From Aureimonas frigidaquae (GTDB lineage Bacteria; Pseudomonadota; Alphaproteobacteria; Rhizobiales; Rhizobiaceae), in assembly GCF_001463905.1 (NCBI RefSeq), contig NZ_BBWR01000017.1, positions 1 through 64,000 on the forward strand: 64,000 nucleotides of DNA. Reading direction: 5' to 3'. Each line of letters begins with the position of its first letter. The first letter of the stretch is position 1. The translations under genes were made by a program, and so were the position numbers. Shown here in pieces: positions 1 through 8,389 of the stretch. The notes beneath the pieces are model-generated. The model had not been told where the DNA came from and made no database searches. It saw only the letters and a list, made by a program, of their open reading frames with translations.

Positions 1-1
1 C

Positions 2-271
2 ACGATCGGCGGCACGACCTACGACGTTTCCGTCTCCGAAGACACGGACGACGTCGGCTACACGGTCGGCGCTGGCGTCGAGTACCTCGTGACGCAGAAC
101 TTCTCGCTCGGCGTCGAGTACCTCTACACCGACCTCGGCGACTCGAACCTGAACGTCGACTACACCCCGGTTGCCGGCACGCCGGCAGGCCCGACGACGT
201 TCTCGACCTCGTCGTCCTCGGACCTCGACTTCCACACCGTGTGGGCCAAGGCTTCCTTCCGCTTCAACTAA
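2..271 (+). CDS. Outer-membrane beta-barrel protein, C-terminal fragment (5' end outside window)
   Basis: The reading frame is open from the first complete codon at base 2 and stops at 269-271, so 89 C-terminal residues are visible. They show alternating polar/hydrophobic strands ('VGYTVGAGVEYLV', 'FSLGVEYLYTDLG') separated by an acidic Ser/Thr-rich loop, and end in 'WAKASFRFN', with the aromatic residue near the C terminus expected of a BAM-assembled outer-membrane barrel. This matches the last strands of the Omp25/Omp31-like porin family common in Hyphomicrobiales. A clear intrinsic terminator follows 30 bases after the stop, so this is the last gene of its transcript. The exact family name is inferred because most of the protein lies upstream. 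Confidence 0.85.
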   Translation, partial: TIGGTTYDVSVSEDTDDVGYTVGAGVEYLVTQNFSLGVEYLYTDLGDSNLNVDYTPVAGTPAGPTTFSTSSSSDLDFHTVWAKASFRFN

Positions 272-299
272 GAAGCACGAAGGACTGGCGACAGTCTGA

Positions 300-333
300 A
301 AGGGGCTCCCGGGAAACCGGGGGCCTCTTTTGC
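300..333 (+). terminator. Intrinsic terminator of the outer-membrane protein gene
   Basis: A GC-rich hairpin with a GAAA loop (stem about 12 bp with two G-U pairs; loop near 313-316) is followed directly by a T run at 328-331. It sits 30 bases after the outer-membrane protein stop codon. Confidence 0.85.
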
Positions 334-377
334 GTTTTGCACCGGGTTTCGTTGCTGGCCGAAGGGCAGGGAAGGCG

Positions 378-406
378 CAAAAGAAAAGGCGCCACGAGGG
401 CGCCTT
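378..406 (-). terminator. Intrinsic terminator of sciP
   Basis: Read on the minus strand, AAGGCGCC - five-base loop - GGCGCCTT is followed by TTCTTTT. It lies about 30 bases past the sciP stop codon, back to back with the terminator of the convergent outer-membrane protein gene. Confidence 0.8.
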
Positions 407-434
407 GCTCCATTTTCGTAGGTGGCAGGCTGCG

Positions 435-728
435 CTAGTGGCGCAGCTCGGTCTTCTTGCGATATTCCTGGAGCTGCGTGGTCCGCAGTCCCGCAAGACC
501 GTGCCGGTCGATGGATGCCTGCCAGGACAGGAACTCTTCCACCGTCAGCGTATATTTGGAGCAAGCCTCGTCAAGGCTGAGAAGCCCGCCGCGTACGGCA
601 GCGACGACTTCCGCCTTGCGTCGAATGACCCATCGGCGCGTGTTGGATGGCGGTAGGTCCGCCACCGTCAGCGGGCTACCATCCGGCCCGATGACGTATT
701 TCACTCTCGGTCTAACCTGATCGGTCAT
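435..728 (-). CDS. sciP: SciP-type CtrA inhibitor (DUF1153)
   Basis: The protein has 97 residues with the near-invariant DUF1153 core 'PRVKYVIGPDGSPLT', 'NTRRWVIRRKAEVVAAVRGG' and 'YTLTVEEFLSWQASIDRHG'. SciP is a small helix-turn-helix protein that binds DNA/CtrA and blocks CtrA-activated transcription during the alphaproteobacterial cell cycle, as established in Caulobacter. Length and motifs match the family fully. An upstream in-frame start at 749 exists, but the family begins at 'MT-Q-RPRVKY', so 728 is preferred. The gene is divergent from mnmA with a 232-bp AT-richer intergenic region carrying TTAACC-type CtrA half-sites, consistent with CtrA control of sciP (inference). Confidence 0.95.
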   Translation of the reverse strand: MTDQVRPRVKYVIGPDGSPLTVADLPPSNTRRWVIRRKAEVVAAVRGGLLSLDEACSKYTLTVEEFLSWQASIDRHGLAGLRTTQLQEYRKKTELRH

Positions 729-784
729 TGTACTCTCTACACATTGCAAGGACCCAATCGCAGAGACACGCTAGACCAACGCCT

Positions 785-834
785 TTAAAAAAATCGCTAA
801 CCCCCTCGTAACAAATCGATAACGAGTCTTAACC
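785..834. promoter_or_regulatory. Possible CtrA-binding half-sites upstream of sciP
   Basis: The sciP-mnmA divergent region (729-960) is unusually AT-rich locally. It carries TTAA at 785-788 with CTAACC 8 bases on (797-802), and TTAACC at 829-834 preceded by ATAA at 819-822. Both are near matches to TTAA-N7-TTAACC but neither has perfect spacing. No further gene is seen in 729-960. Confidence 0.35.
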
Positions 835-960
835 GATCTCGTCAGCTGGCCGGCATCGCCATGCGGCGGCAGATAGGCTATATGTCCGCGCAAGCCATAT
901 GGCGCGGCCATCCTTTGACATTGCGGTCGTGTCCAAGAACCGGGAACCCGTTAAACGGCG

Positions 961-2142
961 ATGCGCAACAGTCTCGACATTTCAAAGCCGCCCGCGCAGA
1001 CGCGCGTGGTCGTGGCTATGTCCGGCGGCGTCGACTCATCGGTCGTCGCGGCGATTCTGAAGTCCGAGGGCTATGAGGTCATCGGCATTACCCTGCAGCT
1101 CTATGACGGTGGCGCATCCGCCCGCCGGGCGGGCGCCTGCTGCGCAGGGCAGGATATTCACGATGCGCGGCGGACGGCCGAAATCCTGGATATTCCGCAT
1201 TATGTCCTGGATTATGAGGACAAGTTCCGCGAGCAGGTCATCAACCCGTTCGCGGCCAGCTACATGGCCGGCGAGACGCCGATCCCCTGCGTCGCCTGCA
1301 ACCAGACGGTCAAGTTCAAGGACCTCCTGTCGACCGCCCGGGATCTGGGCGCGGATGTGCTGGCCACGGGTCATTATATCGAGAGCCGGCAGGACGGGGC
1401 GCATCGGCGCCTGTACCGGCCGGTCGATCTTGCCCGGGACCAGAGCTACTTTCTGTATGCCACCACGCAGGAGCAGGTGGATTTCCTGCGCTTTCCGCTG
1501 GGCGGACTGACCAAGCCGGAGACCCGCGCCATCGCAGAGCGCCATGGCCTGGGTGTCGCGGCCAAGCCCGACAGCCAGGATATCTGCTTCGTGGCGAATG
1601 GTCGTTACACGGACGTGATCCAGAAGCTGCGCCCCGATGCCGGGGAGCCCGGGGAGATCCGGCATCTGGACGGGCGTGTGCTGGGCCGGCATGACGGCGT
1701 GGTCGGCTTTACCGTCGGACAGCGCAAGGGCATCGGCGTGGCGGCCGGCGAGCCGCTCTATGTCGTGTCGATCGATGCGCAGCGCCGCGTCGTGACCGTG
1801 GGGCCGCGCACGGCGCTGGCAACGGGCCGCCTGCGGCTGCGGGCGGTCAACTGGCTGGGCGCCGGCACCTTCGATGCGGCAGCAGCGGCGCAGACGGAGC
1901 TGTTCGTGAAGGTGCGCTCGACCCGGGCACCCACGCCGGCGCGGCTCGGCCTGGACGATGAAGGGCCGTTCGTGGAACTGACGCATGGGGAAGAGGGCGT
2001 ATCGCCCGGCCAGGCCTGTGCCTTCTATGCCGGAGATGGTGCCGGCTGCGCCGTTCTGGGCGGCGGTGTCATTGCCCGCGCGGAACGGGCGGCAGAGCCC
2101 GGCCACACTGTCGATGCAAACCGCACCGCGCTTGCCAGCTAG
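961..2142 (+). CDS. mnmA: tRNA-specific 2-thiouridylase MnmA
   Basis: The 393-residue protein installs the 2-thio group on U34 of tRNA Lys, Glu and Gln in the cytoplasm, using ATP to adenylate the base and a persulfide relay for sulfur. The PP-loop 'SGGVDSS' lies at residues 21-27. The nucleophile Cys is in 'VACNQTVKF' (C113) and the partner Cys in 'DICFV' (C209), so the catalytic pair is intact. '[10 protein letters not shown]' of the central domain is present. The N terminus '[11 protein letters not shown]' is typical of alphaproteobacterial members and supports the ATG at 961, although the ribosome-binding site is weak. It is monocistronic, and its last 4 bases overlap the convergent oxidoreductase gene. 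Confidence 0.97.
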   Translation: MRNSLDISKPPAQTRVVVAMSGGVDSSVVAAILKSEGYEVIGITLQLYDGGASARRAGACCAGQDIHDARRTAEILDIPHYVLDYEDKFREQVINPFAASYMAGETPIPCVACNQTVKFKDLLSTARDLGADVLATGHYIESRQDGAHRRLYRPVDLARDQSYFLYATTQEQVDFLRFPLGGLTKPETRAIAERHGLGVAAKPDSQDICFVANGRYTDVIQKLRPDAGEPGEIRHLDGRVLGRHDGVVGFTVGQRKGIGVAAGEPLYVVSIDAQRRVVTVGPRTALATGRLRLRAVNWLGAGTFDAAAAAQTELFVKVRSTRAPTPARLGLDDEGPFVELTHGEEGVSPGQACAFYAGDGAGCAVLGGGVIARAERAAEPGHTVDANRTALAS

Positions 2143-3083
2143 GCACGGGGCGAGGCCGCTTCCAGAAGCTTGACGACGAGGGCCGCCTCGTCCGGCCCCG
2201 TGCGCGGTTCGGCGCGGGTGGCGATGCAGTCCAGGAAATGACGGGCTTCGGCCTCCAACGGCATGCCGCCCGGTGCGGACAGGTATTCCACGGCCGCATC
2301 CTCGAAGGCGTAGACGCCATCCTGCGGCCAGACCCGATGGGCGTAGAAGGCGAGCTTGCGGCCTTCCGGCTGCAGATCGTCGAAGGTGAGCATGCCTTGC
2401 GTGCCGATGGCGCTCAGCCGGCGGTCGCGGAAGGGCGATATGCGTGACAGGTGTATCTCGGCGCTGATGCCGTTGGCAAAGCGCAGGCGCATATCCGCAA
2501 CATCGGTTTCGTCGGACAGGACCGTCTGGCGCATCGTTTCCATACGGACATCGTGGCTGCCCGCCAGGTCGAGGACCAGAGACAGATCGTGCGGGGCGAG
2601 ATCCCAGACGACATCCATGCCGAGAAAGCGGCCGAGGCCCAGCCGGGTCGCCACGATATGGCGCAGCGCCCCGATTCGACCGGCCGCGATCTGACGCCCC
2701 ATTTCCTCGAAGACGGGGTGGAAGCGCAGGACATGGCCGACCATGAGAATGCGTTTGTGCTCCCGCGCCAGAGCGACACTTCGCTCCGCGTCCCGCGCGT
2801 TGAGGGCGATGGGCTTTTCGATCAACAGGTCTTTTCCGGCGGCGAGCGCGCGCTGACCGATGGGCGCATGCAGGCGTGGCGGCAGCGCCAGAACGAGGGC
2901 GCCCGGGCCGCCAGGTTCAAGAAGCGCGTCGAGCGGCATGGCCGGAACGCCATATTCGGCGGACAGGCTGGCAGCGCGCGCTTCGTCCGTATCGCTGATC
3001 GCGCAGAGGGCGCCGAGGCTCGCCAATGTGCGAACATGGTTCCGCCCCCACTGTCCGCACCCCACCACCGCGACCTTGCTCAT
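2139..3083 (-). CDS. Gfo/Idh/MocA-family oxidoreductase
   Basis: 314 residues. The N-terminal Rossmann fold opens with '[14 protein letters not shown]' (GxGxxG for NAD(P)), and the family signature 'LIEKPIAL' sits near residue 95, where the Lys is the usual catalytic/cofactor-contact residue. '[16 protein letters not shown]' corresponds to the conserved D-x3-H region of the C-terminal domain. The substrate is probably a sugar or cyclitol but cannot be read from sequence. An upstream ATG at 3119 exists, but AAGGAG ends 10 bases before 3083 and the family starts with the Rossmann strand, so 3083 is chosen. The gene is single and converges on mnmA; the UDP-sugar dehydrogenase subgroup (WlbA-like) is also possible. 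Confidence 0.85.
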   Translation of the reverse strand: MSKVAVVGCGQWGRNHVRTLASLGALCAISDTDEARAASLSAEYGVPAMPLDALLEPGGPGALVLALPPRLHAPIGQRALAAGKDLLIEKPIALNARDAERSVALAREHKRILMVGHVLRFHPVFEEMGRQIAAGRIGALRHIVATRLGLGRFLGMDVVWDLAPHDLSLVLDLAGSHDVRMETMRQTVLSDETDVADMRLRFANGISAEIHLSRISPFRDRRLSAIGTQGMLTFDDLQPEGRKLAFYAHRVWPQDGVYAFEDAAVEYLSAPGGMPLEAEARHFLDCIATRAEPRTGPDEAALVVKLLEAASPRA

Positions 3084-3286
3084 CGGCTCCACGCTCCTTC
3101 TGCGCTTGCGCGACCGCACGCGGCCGCAGCCCGGCTGAGGTAAAGCCAGGGAAAGGGGAGCGCAAGGTGCGGCCGGCGGGCGAGGGTCCCGAAGGCTCGA
3201 TGAATCTTATGTGACGGTACTGGTATTTGGTGGCGTCTGTGCCATCCTACGAAGAAGCGATACGTCGCTGGAGAACGGAGGCTGAG

Positions 3287-3508
3287 ATGACCGGCATCGC
3301 ATTCGAAGAAGGCAAGAGAGATCATGGTCGGGGCCTGCCGCAATCCGCCTGCGCCTACGAAGCGGGGACCCCGGAGTTCGCCGCCTGGCACGAAGGCTGG
3401 GGTGAGGCGATGAGCGTCGCGGCCTATGTTTCCGCACCGGCGGTCGGCGGCTCGCACCGCAAGGCGGCGGAGCCGGAACCTGCCGCACGCCTGCTTGGCA
3501 TTCTCTGA
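3287..3508 (+). CDS. Small ribosome-modulation-factor-like protein
   Basis: 73 residues from ATG 3287, preceded by GGAGG at a good distance; in-frame TTG/GTG codons at 3227-3239 could extend it by up to 20 residues. The core reads '[17 protein letters not shown]' then '[12 protein letters not shown]', which resembles the RMF pattern of a glycine/arginine helix, a 'C-P/A-Y' turn and a terminal 'W-GW-EA' helix. RMF dimerises 70S ribosomes in stationary phase. The similarity is short, so the assignment is tentative. The gene stands alone and ends in its own terminator. Confidence 0.6.
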   Translation: MTGIAFEEGKRDHGRGLPQSACAYEAGTPEFAAWHEGWGEAMSVAAYVSAPAVGGSHRKAAEPEPAARLLGIL

Positions 3509-3533
3509 CTCAGTCGTTCCTTTCGACCATCGA

Positions 3534-3569
3534 GGGGCCCCGCCGCATAGCATTGCGCGGGGCCCTTTG
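3534..3569 (+). terminator. Intrinsic terminator after the RMF-like gene
   Basis: GGGCCCCGC and GCGGGGCCC arms flank a loop containing CATAGCATT and are followed by TTT at 3566-3568. It lies 26 bases past the stop codon. Confidence 0.75.
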
Positions 3570-3686
3570 CGTGCGGTGAATGCCCGTTGCAACTGCGTAG
3601 ACGCAACGTTTGCTGGTGACGGGGAGTTTGCAACTGGAACGCGTTTCAGGCTCTATCGCAGCCTGGCAGAGTATAGGGGGAGCATG

Positions 3687-4472
3687 ATGACGATCCGCGC
3701 CTTGGTCTGGAACGAATTCATCCACGAGCAGGAAAACGACATCGTCCGGGGGATCTACCCGACGGGCATACACCAGGCGATCGCGCAGGCCCTGACCGAG
3801 GAGGACGGTATCGTCGCCGAGACCGCCACGCTGCAGGAGCCAGAACATGGGCTGACACAGGAGCGTCTGGACAAGACCGATGTCCTGATCTGGTGGGGTC
3901 ACAAAGCGCATGGCGCGGTGGACGATGCGGTGGTGGATCGGGTCCAGCAGCGTGTCGCCGAAGGAATGGGCCTCATCGTCCTGCATTCGGGCCATTTCTC
4001 GAAAATCTTCCGGCGGCTGATGGGCACCCCCTGCTCGCTGCGCTGGCGCGAGGCAGGTGAGCGGGCGCGGCTCTGGGTGATCAATCGCAACCACCCCATT
4101 GCGCGAGGGGTGGATACGGCCATTGAGCTGCAGCATTCGGAGATGTATGGCGAGCCCTTCCTGGTGCCCGAACCGATGGAGACTGTCTTTATCACCTGGT
4201 ACGAGGGCGGCGAAGTCTTCCGTTCCGGCCTGACCTATCAGCGCGGCGCAGGGCGCATCTTCTACTTCGAGCCCGGCCACGAAACCTACCCGATCTTCCA
4301 CAATGCCGATATTCGCCGCGTTCTGCGCAATGCGGTGCGCTGGGCCTACAACCCGGCAGAGCCTTGGAAGGACGTTTCCGAGGCGCCGAACCGGCCCTAT
4401 GACCAGGCCCGGGAAAAGCTGACGCCCAAGGGGCCCGCGCTGCACAAGTATGGCGAGGCGGGATACCGTTGA
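3687..4472 (+). CDS. thuA: Trehalose-utilisation protein ThuA
   Basis: 261 residues of the ThuA-like class I glutamine-amidotransferase-like fold. Marks include '[12 protein letters not shown]' at the N terminus, '[12 protein letters not shown]', '[14 protein letters not shown]' and '[16 protein letters not shown]'. In Sinorhizobium and Agrobacterium ThuA acts with ThuB in a 3-keto route for trehalose and related disaccharides. A purine-rich GGGGG lies 6 bases before ATG 3687; the adjacent ATG at 3684 is the alternative. thuB overlaps its stop codon, so the two are co-translated. No thuEFGK transporter is in the window, unlike the complete rhizobial cluster. Confidence 0.93.
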   Translation: MTIRALVWNEFIHEQENDIVRGIYPTGIHQAIAQALTEEDGIVAETATLQEPEHGLTQERLDKTDVLIWWGHKAHGAVDDAVVDRVQQRVAEGMGLIVLHSGHFSKIFRRLMGTPCSLRWREAGERARLWVINRNHPIARGVDTAIELQHSEMYGEPFLVPEPMETVFITWYEGGEVFRSGLTYQRGAGRIFYFEPGHETYPIFHNADIRRVLRNAVRWAYNPAEPWKDVSEAPNRPYDQAREKLTPKGPALHKYGEAGYR

Positions 4473-5539
4473 GCCAACGCCTGATCATCCTCGGAACGGG
4501 AGCGATCGCCCATCGTCATGCGGAGGTGTTCGGCGCCATCCCCGGCATCGTCCTGGCCGGCGCCATCGACACCAATCGCGAGCGGGCGCGGGCTTTTGCC
4601 GCGCTGCACGGGGTGGAGGCGTCCTTCGGGTCGCTCGACGATGCACTCGAATGGGGCGCTTTCGATGCTGCGGTCAACGCCACGCCCGACGCCGCGCATC
4701 ATTCCACCACGCTTTCGCTGATCGCCGCCGGCAAGCCGGTCTTCTGCGAAAAGCCGTTGGCGCTCAACCATGGCGATGCGCTGGAGATGACCGAAAGCGC
4801 CGAGCGTGCCGGTCTCATCAACATGGTCAACCTGACCTATCGCAACGCGCATGCGATCCAGATGGCGCGCCGCATGGTCCTGGCCGGGGAAATCGGCGAC
4901 GTCCGGCATGTGGAGGCGAGCTATTTGCAGAGCTGGCTGACCGGCCGGCATTGGGGGGATTGGCGCACCGACGAGCGCTGGCTGTGGCGGCTATCCTCCG
5001 CCCACGGCTCGAAGGGCGTGTTGGGGGATATCGGCATCCACATCCTGGACTTTCTGACCTTTGGCACGGGGCTCGATGTGGCCGCCCTGCATGCGCGCAT
5101 GCGCACCTTCGACAAGGCCGATGGCGGACGGATCGGGGATTACCGCCTGGATGTGAACGACAGTGTCGCCATGACGGTGGAAATGGACAATGGTGCGCTC
5201 GGGGTCGTCCACATGTCCCGTTACGCGACCGGGAACCTCAACGATCTGAACCTTGTCATCCATGGCACGATGGGCGCGCTGAAAATCTGGGCCAACCATC
5301 AGGACTCGCGGCTGAGCGCCTGCACGGGAGCCGATATCGATACGGCAAGCTGGCGTATGGTCGACTGTCCGCAGACCCCCCGCAACGAGCATCGCTTCGC
5401 GCTCGCCCTGATGTCGGGAGAGAACGGGCAGCCGGATTTCCGGCATGCGGCAGAGGTCCAGAAGCTGTTGGACCTTGCCTTCGTTTCGGATGCGCAGGGG
5501 CGCATGCTGCCGGTGGAGCCGTCACATGCGCTTGGTTGA
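4469..5539 (+). CDS. thuB: ThuB-like Gfo/Idh/MocA oxidoreductase
   Basis: 356 residues with '[17 protein letters not shown]' (nucleotide-binding GxGxxA) at the N terminus and 'VFCEKPLAL' near residue 95. The C-terminal domain carries '[13 protein letters not shown]', the usual D-x3-H catalytic pair. The TTG start lies inside the thuA stop region (4469-4472), a 4-base overlap typical of translational coupling. ThuB oxidises trehalose-type disaccharides at C3 in rhizobia; substrate assignment here rests on the thuA partnership. The only odd feature is the rare TTG start. Confidence 0.88.
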   Translation: MSQRLIILGTGAIAHRHAEVFGAIPGIVLAGAIDTNRERARAFAALHGVEASFGSLDDALEWGAFDAAVNATPDAAHHSTTLSLIAAGKPVFCEKPLALNHGDALEMTESAERAGLINMVNLTYRNAHAIQMARRMVLAGEIGDVRHVEASYLQSWLTGRHWGDWRTDERWLWRLSSAHGSKGVLGDIGIHILDFLTFGTGLDVAALHARMRTFDKADGGRIGDYRLDVNDSVAMTVEMDNGALGVVHMSRYATGNLNDLNLVIHGTMGALKIWANHQDSRLSACTGADIDTASWRMVDCPQTPRNEHRFALALMSGENGQPDFRHAAEVQKLLDLAFVSDAQGRMLPVEPSHALG

Positions 5540-5620
5540 AATGTCTTTGCGACGACAAATCGCAGGTTCATGCTATCGCCTGCGCGCAAAGCCATTATGC
5601 GGTGGGTCCTACGGAGCTCT

Positions 5621-7099
5621 ATGATGGACGACAACAGTTCGGCACCCGTGCCCTTGCCGGCCCCGGGACGCGAGGTTGAGCTGAAGCTGCTGGTGGACGG
5701 GGGAAGCGCGGAACGCTTCCTGGCCGCCGAACTGCTTGCGACGCCGCAGGACCGGCAGAGCATTCGCACCATCTACTACGATACGGTTGACGCCGACCTG
5801 CGTGCCGCCGGCTTCATTCTTCGGGTTCGGGCCGCTGGCGGGGCCTTCAAGCAGACGGTCAAGGCGGCCGGCAGCCAGACTGCGGGGCTGTTCGCCCGGC
5901 CGGAATGGGAGCAGACCGTGCCGGGGCCGGCGCCGATGATCGATGACACGACGCCTTTGAAAATCTTTCTGGGCGCGCGGCTGAGCGCCCTGGCGCCCGT
6001 GTTCGAGGTGCGCGTCGAGCGGCGGACCTGGCTGATCGAGGAGGGCGAGGCGACCTGTGAGCTGGTGCTGGATTGCGGCTCGGTGATCGCCGGCGATCGA
6101 TCCACACCGGTGTGCGAATTCGAGCTCGAACTGCGCAGCGGGCCGGCGCGCAGCCTCTTCGACCTTGCCCGCCGGATCGATGCGATCGCGCCCGTGCGCC
6201 CGGGGCTGCTGACCAAGGCCGAACGCGGCTTCCGCCTGCTGGGCCCCGCGCGGGAGGTGACCCGATCCGAGAAGCCGGACCTGTCTCCCGACATGACGAG
6301 CGCCGTCGCGTTCCAGCGCATTGCCGCGGCCTGCATACGCCAGTTCGGCCTGAACGAGGCCCTTATCGACCCGACCTTTCCCGACGCGCTCCATCAGGCG
6401 CGGATCGGCCTTCGGCGCCTGCGCTCGGCCATGAAGGTGCACAAGGCCATGCTGGCGGATGAGCGTTTTGCTGCCATCTCTGCCGACCTGGCGTGGCTGG
6501 CAGGGGTGCTCGGCCATGCCCGCGACCTCGATGTCGTGGCGCGCCATCTGGATGACGCGGCCTTGGCGCAGGCGCGGAGCGCGGCCTATGACACGGTGCG
6601 CGTAGAACTGGCATCGGACCGGACGCGGCGTCTTCTTCTTGATTTGTCGGAATGGCTGTCGACCGGCGCCTGGTTGACGCGCCCGGAGACGGCCACCTTG
6701 CGACAGGAGCCCGTGCGCGACTCTTCTGCGGCCATTTTGAGCCGCCTGCGCAAGAAAGTGCGCAAGGCAGGACGCAATCTGACGGAGTTGAGCGACGAGG
6801 ACCGTCACACCGTGCGCAAGACGGCCAAGAAGCTGCGCTACACGGCGGAGTTCTTCGCACCGCTCTTCGACGACAAGCGCGGGCGGCGTCGGCGCGGCGC
6901 CTTCTTTGCAGCCATCGAGCAGTTTCAGGATCATCTGGGCGCCTTGAACGACATGGCGAACCTGCCGTCGACGCTGGAGGGGATCGGCATTGCGCCGCCG
7001 GCGGATCTGGCCCCGGATCCGGAGCGGCGCAAAGCCATGCTGGACGCCGCGGAAGCGGCGCATTCGGACCTGTCCGACACCAAGGCCTTCTGGCGCTAG
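5621..7099 (+). CDS. CYTH and CHAD domain protein (triphosphate tunnel metalloenzyme, polyphosphate-associated)
   Basis: 492 residues. The CYTH domain (about residues 12-205) opens with 'EVELKLLV', the ExExK signature of triphosphate tunnel enzymes, and has alternating basic/acidic strands ('ELVLDCGSVI', 'FELELRSG'). The CHAD domain (about 225-480) is helical and histidine/arginine/lysine rich: 'ALHQARIGLRRLRSAMKVH', 'HARDLDV', 'VRKTAKKLRYTAEFF' and 'FQDHLGALNDM'. Such proteins hydrolyse inorganic triphosphate and bind polyphosphate granules. GGAG lies 4 bases before ATG 5621 (second ATG at 5624). It is monocistronic and converges on the next gene with a 1-base gap. Confidence 0.92.
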   Translation: MMDDNSSAPVPLPAPGREVELKLLVDGGSAERFLAAELLATPQDRQSIRTIYYDTVDADLRAAGFILRVRAAGGAFKQTVKAAGSQTAGLFARPEWEQTVPGPAPMIDDTTPLKIFLGARLSALAPVFEVRVERRTWLIEEGEATCELVLDCGSVIAGDRSTPVCEFELELRSGPARSLFDLARRIDAIAPVRPGLLTKAERGFRLLGPAREVTRSEKPDLSPDMTSAVAFQRIAAACIRQFGLNEALIDPTFPDALHQARIGLRRLRSAMKVHKAMLADERFAAISADLAWLAGVLGHARDLDVVARHLDDAALAQARSAAYDTVRVELASDRTRRLLLDLSEWLSTGAWLTRPETATLRQEPVRDSSAAILSRLRKKVRKAGRNLTELSDEDRHTVRKTAKKLRYTAEFFAPLFDDKRGRRRRGAFFAAIEQFQDHLGALNDMANLPSTLEGIGIAPPADLAPDPERRKAMLDAAEAAHSDLSDTKAFWR

Positions 7100-7100
7100 G

Positions 7101-7352
7101 TCAGATCAGGCTGCCCCTCGGCCGGCTGACGCTGTGGGATACGTTCTGGACGAGACGGCGCTGAGCGTGTGTCGTGACGTGTTCGGCAAGCACGACGAAT
7201 GTCGGCCCGTCCCCCGAACCCAGGAGCTTGATCCGGCCGCTGGCCAGAAGGTCGCCCAGAAGCTTGAACTCATCGTCCCGAAACAGGTCCAGGCAAATGG
7301 GACGCGATGGAACGCAGCGCAAAGCCTGGAGCAGTTTGGCTGCCTGTTTCAT
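7101..7352 (-). CDS. Hypothetical 83-residue protein
   Basis: Not recognised. The start is secure: AGGAG lies 7 bases before the ATG. The product is slightly basic, with a helical N terminus ('MKQAAKLLQALR'), 'CLDLFRDDEFKLLGDLLASG', a strand-like 'PTFVVLAEHV' and a basic tail. There is no signal peptide or membrane segment. It converges on the CYTH-CHAD gene and has a 360-bp untranslated region upstream shared with the divergent regulator gene, so it may be controlled from there. Confidence 0.6.
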   Translation of the reverse strand: MKQAAKLLQALRCVPSRPICLDLFRDDEFKLLGDLLASGRIKLLGSGDGPTFVVLAEHVTTHAQRRLVQNVSHSVSRPRGSLI

Positions 7353-7711
7353 GCAATAACTCCTGATGATCCGCCCCATCCGGTGCGCATGCCGATCGGC
7401 GCATCGGGCGTCGATCGTCTTAAGATTGGCGCGCGACCCACCGGATGGACGGAGTCGCGACCAAACGGGCCGTACCATCCCGGCCGAAGCCGGCGGCACA
7501 ACCCGAACGCGCGTGACTTGAAACAAATGCCTGCCTAAAAACCCCCTTTCCCCGAAACGGGCATACACAAAAACGGCCTTGAGTCCGTTTGGATGCATAA
7601 AATTGAAAATAATTTGGGCCGTGCCAAGATCCGGCCTGTGGGCCCCGCATGACGCGGCCGGCTGGGCGCGCTATGGTGGCCTTCCCGCAAAAGAGCCGGA
7701 GCGGATCGACC
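7353..7711. other. Non-coding divergent intergenic region
   Basis: About 360 bases with no convincing gene. It separates the 83-residue orphan (minus) from the response regulator (plus). A short AT-rich patch at about 7597-7616 is the only promoter-like stretch; no clean -35/-10 pair or terminator was found. Confidence 0.5.
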
Positions 7712-8389
7712 ATGCGGCTGCTTCTGGCAGAAGACAACGAGGATCTCGGGGACGCCGTCTATCGGCACCTGAAGAATGCGGGCCACTCGGTGGAGTGGGC
7801 CCAGCGCGGCGATGCCGTCCTCGACGCCGTCCGTGCCGAGCCCTACGATGCGCTTATCCTGGATCTGATGCTGCCGGGACGGGACGGCATATCCATCATC
7901 GAGGAACTGCGCCGGGCGCGCAACGCCATCCCCATCCTGGTGGTGACGGCACGGGCGGAGATCGACGATAAGGTCAGCCTTCTCGACCGGGGTGCCGACG
8001 ACTATCTGGTCAAGCCCTTCGACCTGCGGGAGCTCGATGCGCGCCTGCGCGCCATTCTGCGCCGGCCCGCCGGCCGTATGACGAGCCTGGTGACCTATGG
8101 CGATCTCACCGTCGATCTGGCCGGTCACAGCGTCGCCATCGATCGCCACCCGGTGGAACTGTCCCGACGCGAGTTCCGGCTGTTGGAAATCCTTCTGGCG
8201 CGCATGGGATCGGTGGTGCCGAAAGAGCGCCTGATGGCTCAGCTCTTCAGCTTCGACGAGATGGTCTCCATCAACGCGCTGGAGCTCTATGTCTCGCGCC
8301 TGCGGCGTAAGCTCGACGGCGCGGCACTGGAAATCGTTACGATCCGCGGGGTCGGCTATGTCGCGCGGCTCGCCGATGATGGCGAGTGA
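7712..8389 (+). CDS. OmpR-family response regulator (TctD/PgtA-like)
   Basis: 225 residues. The receiver domain begins 'MRLLLAEDNEDLGDAVYR', with the acidic pocket and phospho-acceptor D51 in 'LILDLMLPGRDG', then 'VVTARAE' and 'DDYLVKPFDLREL'. The C-terminal winged helix (about 125-220) ends in 'YVSRLRRKLDG' and 'IRGVGYVA', typical of OmpR/TctD regulators. The start at 7712 gives the canonical receiver N terminus. The stop overlaps the kinase gene by 14 bases, so the two are coupled. From neighbourhood it should control the downstream tctCBA transporter genes (inference). Confidence 0.93.
   Translation: MRLLLAEDNEDLGDAVYRHLKNAGHSVEWAQRGDAVLDAVRAEPYDALILDLMLPGRDGISIIEELRRARNAIPILVVTARAEIDDKVSLLDRGADDYLVKPFDLRELDARLRAILRRPAGRMTSLVTYGDLTVDLAGHSVAIDRHPVELSRREFRLLEILLARMGSVVPKERLMAQLFSFDEMVSINALELYVSRLRRKLDGAALEIVTIRGVGYVARLADDGE

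Noticed and set aside
915-943. TTGACA at 915 as a promoter of mnmA
   Set aside because: No acceptable -10 hexamer lies 16-18 bases downstream.
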